Notes under the pieces: model-generated
What the model saw: only the letters and a program-made list of their open reading frames with translations
What the model was told of the DNA's origin: nothing
Database searches by the model: none
Translations under genes and position numbers: made by a program
Part shown: one piece after another, positions 14,819 to 17,306 of the stretch
Position numbering within the stretch: position 1 is the first letter of the stretch
How the letters are laid out: every line of letters begins with the position of its first letter
DNA from: Alkalihalobacillus alcalophilus ATCC 27647 = CGMCC 1.3604
GTDB taxonomy: Bacteria; Bacillota; Bacilli; Bacillales; Bacillaceae_D
Reading direction: 5' to 3'
Assembly: GCF_000292245.2 (NCBI RefSeq)
Contig: NZ_ALPT02000082.1
Span: 1-17,306, forward strand
DNA: 17,306 nt

Positions 14819-14940
14819 TATACTCCGCTCACTGCGTACCCTACGCGTTCCGCGGGTGAACCGGGAGCCTCCTTATCGCTGCGGGGTCTCCCGTCCTTCA
14901 CTATTCCCGCAGGAGTCTCCGGGTATTGCATTGCCTCCGT
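14819..14940. repeat. GC-rich structured interspersed repeat
   Basis: This block is clearly richer in G+C than its surroundings and has no credible gene. Blocks such as GTTCCGCGGG, CCGGGAGCCTCC, CTGCGGGGTCTCCC and CCCGCAGGAGTCTCCG agree with a repeat I remember as common in Bacillaceae intergenic DNA (from memory, not searched). Two stems are possible. CGGGAG (14862-14867) with CTCCCG (14888-14893) interlocks with CTGCGGG (14879-14885) with CCCGCAG (14906-14912), so they form either a pseudoknot or alternative folds. I recognise nothing in the stretch between the mscL terminator and this block (14746-14818). Confidence 0.65.
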
Positions 14941-14971
14941 TTTGCCCACTGAGCTTGTTATTGTTTTTTAA

Positions 14972-15130
14972 CAGATAACTCAACTTTCACAGCGTATGAG
15001 AGACCCTTAACTGTTGATAGAGATTGACTTTAGGGCGATACAATACTCAAATTGACTTTACATGAACGGTTCAATCGTTGACAGTCTGAGGGCCTATTAT
15101 TTTTTCTTGATGCGAAAGTTGAGCAGATAA
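14972..15130. mobile_element. MITE-like element with 10-bp terminal inverted repeats and 7-bp target-site duplication
   Basis: CTCAACTTTC (14979-14988) and GAAAGTTGAG (15114-15123) are perfect inverted repeats bounding 145 bp. Both are flanked immediately outside by CAGATAA (14972-14978 and 15124-15130). That is the signature of a transposed element and its target-site duplication. No transposase or other frame is present, so it would depend on an enzyme from elsewhere. Inside, ATTGACTTTA occurs twice (15023-15032 and 15051-15060). The element lies directly after the GC-rich repeat, in the gap between mscL and yabP. The transposase family is unknown. Confidence 0.7.
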
Positions 15131-15196
15131 GAATAAGACTGCAAGGAACATGCGGTTGAGTCTATCGGTTAAATCGAATTAAAAAGGAAGGCTTGT

Positions 15197-15224
15197 TCTA
15201 TTTTATTCTTCTTGCTCATAAAGT
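15197..15224 (+). promoter_or_regulatory. Candidate sigma-E promoter of yabPQ
   Basis: CATAAAGT (15217-15224) fits the mother-cell sigma-E -10 pattern CATANANT. TCTATTT (15197-15203), 13 bp upstream, is a loose match to the ATA-rich -35. A start would fall near 15231, just before the Shine-Dalgarno of yabP. yabP is a sigma-E gene in B. subtilis. Confidence 0.4.
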
Positions 15225-15255
15225 GTAACAAATGCATGTACGAGGAGGAGATAAC

Positions 15256-15564
15256 GTGGATCAATATCAATTTGGCTCACCGATGGGACAAGAAAGACAG
15301 TCAAATGATCATGATATTATTTTAAAAAGCAGAAAGCATTTAGATATTACAGGGGTAAAACAAGTAGAAAGCTTTGATAATGAAGAGTTTTTACTTGAAA
15401 CCGTTATGGGCTTTTTATCGGTCAGAGGTCAGAATCTCCATATGAAAAACTTGAACGTGGAACAGGGGATCGTTTCAATAGAAGGAAAAATCTTTGACTT
15501 TGTTTATTTAGATCAAAACAGTCAAGATAAATCAAAAGGTTTTTTTGGGAAGTTATTTAAGTGA
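15256..15564 (+). CDS. yabP: Sporulation protein YabP
   Basis: YabP is a small mother-cell protein of the YabP/YqfC family, needed for normal spore formation in B. subtilis but with no known biochemical activity. The 102-residue product keeps the family core ITGVKQVESFDNEEFLLETV and the RGQNLHMKNLNVEQGIVSIEGKIFD region, and ends in KGFFGKLFK. I start at GTG 15256, 7 nt after AGGAGG (15243-15248). The in-frame ATG at 15232 would place this Shine-Dalgarno inside the gene and add eight residues that do not look like the family. It overlaps yabQ by 4 bp (GTGA), so the two are translationally coupled. The candidate sigma-E promoter is at 15197-15224. Confidence 0.93.
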   Translation: MDQYQFGSPMGQERQSNDHDIILKSRKHLDITGVKQVESFDNEEFLLETVMGFLSVRGQNLHMKNLNVEQGIVSIEGKIFDFVYLDQNSQDKSKGFFGKLFK

Positions 15565-16166
15565 GTTTAACGGTTCAATTTTATACGATGCTATCGATGT
15601 TTGCTTTTGGCCTTTGGGCCGGGGCATCCATTGATACGTATCGCCGATTTTCTAAGGAAAGGTCCTCCTTCCATTGGCTGACCGCGTTAAATGATTTAGT
15701 GTTTTGGCTACTGCAAGGCTTTGTGCTTTTTTATGTTCTATTACAAGTGAACAACGGAGAAATCCGATTTTATGTATTTTTAGCGATTTTATGTGGTTAT
15801 GCAGCTTATCAAGCTTTATGCCGCCAGCTTTACTTAAAAATATTAGAATGGCTGATTCAAGCATTTATTGCAATCTACAAATTTATGACAAAACTCTTAA
15901 CAATTTTATTGATTAACCCGATAAAATACGTATTGAAACTCCTTTACTCCTTATGTATGATGATAATAACTACATGCCTAACCATTATAATCTTTATTTT
16001 AAAAACGGTTTGGAAAATAACCAAATGGGTATTAAATAGTATCTTAAAAGTGACGATGCTATACAAATTAACGGATAAACTCCAAATTTGGCTCAAACCT
16101 TATGTAAAAAAAATAAAGGATTTATGGGAAGTGATGAGGAAGAAGTTGAAGAAGAGGAAGGATTAG
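15561..16166 (+). CDS. yabQ: Sporulation membrane protein YabQ
   Basis: This is a 201-residue membrane protein in the position and of the type of YabQ, a sigma-E-dependent mother-cell protein required for spore cortex formation in B. subtilis. The N-terminal part has hydrophobic segments at about 4-20, 40-62 and 69-84. A long hydrophobic stretch (about 90-148, rich in I/L/T, e.g. LLTILLINPIKYVLKLLYSL) comes next, and the C terminus is a strongly basic tail (KKIKDLWEVMRKKLKKRKD). Translation starts at GTG 15561 overlapping the yabP stop (GTGA) without a Shine-Dalgarno of its own in optimal position, so coupling is likely. A vegetative promoter candidate for divIC lies within its reading frame at 15933-15961. 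The mechanism of YabQ is not known to me. Confidence 0.9.
   Translation: MSLTVQFYTMLSMFAFGLWAGASIDTYRRFSKERSSFHWLTALNDLVFWLLQGFVLFYVLLQVNNGEIRFYVFLAILCGYAAYQALCRQLYLKILEWLIQAFIAIYKFMTKLLTILLINPIKYVLKLLYSLCMMIITTCLTIIIFILKTVWKITKWVLNSILKVTMLYKLTDKLQIWLKPYVKKIKDLWEVMRKKLKKRKD
15933..15961 (+). promoter_or_regulatory. Candidate sigma-A promoter inside yabQ for divIC
   Basis: TTGAAA (15933-15938) and TATGAT (15956-15961) have a 17-bp spacer and match the sigma-A consensus at 5 of 6 bases each. It lies about 215 bp upstream of divIC. It would allow growth-phase expression of this division gene separate from the sporulation promoter of yabPQ. Confidence 0.45.
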
Positions 16167-16177
16167 GGGGTGATTGA

Positions 16178-16558
16178 GTGATCTCAAATCAGAAATCAAC
16201 CATTCGTGAAATTGATTCAGCTTATAAGCAACAACGAGAACAGGAGCTAGCGATTCAACAAAAAAAACGTCGAGGTTTAATGAAGCGCTTAACTGCTATT
16301 GGGATCCTAGGAGCATTATTTGCTGTTATTGGTGGAATCTTACTTTTTAATCAAATGGTATTAACTACCGAAAAAAATCAGGAAAAAGCTGCACTTGAGC
16401 TTGAATTGGAACAGCTGAAAGCAGAGCAGCAATATTTAGAACAGGAAATCGTCAATTATAATGACTTAGATTATATTGCTGAGATTGCCCGCAGAGATTA
16501 TTTCTTTACGAAAAAAGGTGAAACTCTTTTTACTCTGCCAAATACATCCTCAGATTGA
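16178..16558 (+). CDS. divIC: Cell division protein DivIC (FtsB/DivIC family)
   Basis: DivIC is a bitopic membrane protein that works with FtsL and DivIB at the division septum during growth and sporulation. The 126-residue product has a basic cytoplasmic N-terminal part (1-37, ending QQKKRRGLMKR) and one membrane segment (about 38-60, LTAIGILGALFAVIGGILLF). An extracellular coiled coil with a Glu/Leu/Lys heptad pattern follows (about 66-96), and then the conserved YIAEIARRDYFFTKKGETLF of the family. GTG 16178 is preceded by AGGGGGTGAT (16165-16174), which overlaps the yabQ stop codon, so it can be cotranscribed with yabPQ. An internal promoter candidate in yabQ may supply vegetative transcription. 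The stop codon overlaps the -35 of the yabR promoter. Confidence 0.95.
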   Translation: MISNQKSTIREIDSAYKQQREQELAIQQKKRRGLMKRLTAIGILGALFAVIGGILLFNQMVLTTEKNQEKAALELELEQLKAEQQYLEQEIVNYNDLDYIAEIARRDYFFTKKGETLFTLPNTSSD

Positions 16559-16584
16559 CACCTTTTTTTCTCATCGGGTATAAT
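16555..16584 (+). promoter_or_regulatory. Consensus sigma-A promoter of yabR
   Basis: TTGACA (16555-16560) and TATAAT (16579-16584) are both perfect vegetative hexamers, 18 bp apart. The -35 overlaps the divIC stop codon (TGA 16556-16558). A transcript would start near 16591, some 40 nt before yabR. Confidence 0.8.
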
Positions 16585-16632
16585 ATATTCAAATGAACAT
16601 TTCTAGATTTCTTAAGGAGGATCTATTTTTTC

Positions 16633-17124
16633 ATGTCAATTGAAGTAGGCAGCAAATTACAGGGTAAGGTTACAGGAATCACTCATTTTGGAGCATTTGT
16701 CGAGCTGCCGGGTGGTTCAACAGGCCTTGTACACATCAGTGAAGTAGCTGATAATTATGTCAAGGATATTAACGAGTTTTTAAAGGTAGGCGACGAAGTA
16801 CAGGTTAAGGTCGTAAACGTCGAAAAGGATGGAAAAATTGGTTTGTCAATTCGTAAGGCGATAGATCGACCAGAAGGTTCAGAACGTCCAGAAAGACCAG
16901 CCCGTTCAGAACGTCCAGCTCGTCCGCAAAGACCAGCTCGTCCAAGTCGACCTTATCAATCTTCACAACGCTCACAAGGTCAAGGAGCACGTAACAATCA
17001 TCGTCCAGGCCCATCTTTTGAAGATAAGGTGAGTCGCTTCTTAAAGGATAGCGAAGAACGCCTAACGACATTGAAACGTCAAACTGACTCCAAGCGTGGT
17101 GGTCGAGGCGCTCGTAGGGGGTAA
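16633..17124 (+). CDS. yabR: S1-domain RNA-binding protein YabR
   Basis: This 163-residue protein has one S1 RNA-binding domain (about 1-75). MSIEVGSKLQGKVTGITHFG is followed by AFVELPGGSTGLVHISEVAD and DGKIGLSIRKA, the typical five-stranded OB fold of polynucleotide phosphorylase and ribosomal S1 relatives. The linker (about 77-130) is low complexity and rich in Arg and Pro, with repeated ERP, ARP and QRP triplets. The C terminus FEDKVSRFLKDSEERLTTLK plus RGGRGARRG matches B. subtilis YabR. Its cellular role is not firmly known. The Shine-Dalgarno AAGGAGG (16614-16620) lies 12 nt from the ATG, longer than the usual 5-9 nt, and no other start codon fits better. It has its own consensus promoter and a terminator downstream. 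Confidence 0.93.
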   Translation: MSIEVGSKLQGKVTGITHFGAFVELPGGSTGLVHISEVADNYVKDINEFLKVGDEVQVKVVNVEKDGKIGLSIRKAIDRPEGSERPERPARSERPARPQRPARPSRPYQSSQRSQGQGARNNHRPGPSFEDKVSRFLKDSEERLTTLKRQTDSKRGGRGARRG

Positions 17125-17155
17125 TTTGTTGCCAGATCCTATTGAACGATAAATG

Positions 17156-17187
17156 AACAGGAGCCTAAATGGGCTCTTGTTTTTTGT
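17156..17187 (+). terminator. Intrinsic terminator of yabR
   Basis: AACAGGAGCC (17156-17165) pairs with GGCTCTTGTT (17172-17181) with one G-U pair and a 6-nt loop, and the 3' side runs into GTTTTTTG. The remaining 120 bp to the window end show no gene, though the known order would predict tRNA genes or spoIIE further on. Confidence 0.8.
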
Positions 17188-17306
17188 TGTGAAGAATTTA
17201 AATTGGCAAATCTTATGCAAGGAGAGAAACAGGCGAGTTAAGTTCAGATATAAGACCAGAAAACGGAAGGAAAAAAGAAAAGCGAGTCATTTTATATAAT
17301 CTTAAA

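Noticed and set aside
14719..14949. 76-codon reading frame on the - strand
   Set aside because: It runs through the mscL terminator and the GC-rich structured repeat, has no ribosome site or recognisable domain; the open frame is explained by the higher GC content.
15652..15916. Overlapping short frames on both strands within yabQ
   Set aside because: They are out-of-frame shadows of a well-supported gene and have no ribosome sites.
17125..17306. tRNA genes expected downstream of yabR in B. subtilis order
   Set aside because: No cloverleaf or T-loop signature (GGTTCRANNCC) is visible in the remaining bases.

Overview
The window is a stretch of chromosome from an AT-rich, endospore-forming member of the Bacillaceae. 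The core gene order glmU-prs-ctc-pth(spoVC)-fin(yabK)-mfd-spoVT-yabM-yabN-yabO ... yabP-yabQ-divIC-yabR is the one known from Bacillus subtilis near the origin. The proteins are recognisable as orthologues along their whole lengths. The intergenic repeats resemble, from memory, those of alkaliphilic bacilli; genus and species cannot be fixed from sequence alone. All genes are on the + strand.

Left part (1-4450): a possible terminator of an upstream gene (spoVG would be expected there), a good sigma-A promoter, then glmU (UDP-GlcNAc synthesis) and prs (PRPP synthesis). ctc, encoding the L25-type general stress ribosomal protein, follows with a candidate sigma-B promoter. After a hairpin come pth (peptidyl-tRNA hydrolase) and fin (anti-sigma-F factor), the latter with a candidate forespore (sigma-G type) promoter and its own terminator.

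Middle part (4650-9000): mfd (transcription-repair coupling factor) and spoVT (forespore regulator). spoVT is preceded by a candidate sigma-G promoter embedded in a long imperfect inverted repeat and followed by a clear terminator.

Repeat-rich gap (9000-10115): more than 1 kb without a gene. It holds eleven tandem copies of a 52-bp non-coding unit, flanked by copies of a second repeat type with a period of about 51 bp. Two tandem copies of a roughly 120-bp hairpin element follow; the second forms a strong terminator just upstream of yabM. Further copies of that element's conserved part lie between yabM and yabN and in front of the acetyltransferase gene.

Right part (10115-17306): yabM (lipid-linked sugar flippase family), yabN (methylase-MazG fusion) and yabO (rqcP, ribosome quality control). 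Then comes an interruption of the usual yabO-yabP junction by a GNAT acetyltransferase gene, mscL, a GC-rich structured repeat and a 145-bp MITE-like element with 10-bp terminal inverted repeats and 7-bp target duplications. After it the sporulation pair yabP-yabQ (candidate sigma-E promoter), divIC (cell division; possible vegetative promoter inside yabQ) and yabR (S1-domain protein; consensus sigma-A promoter) close the window.

The genes are well-known families. What is unusual lies in the non-coding DNA: one tandem array, at least three families of interspersed repeats, and several developmental promoter candidates. I found no convincing novel protein system.
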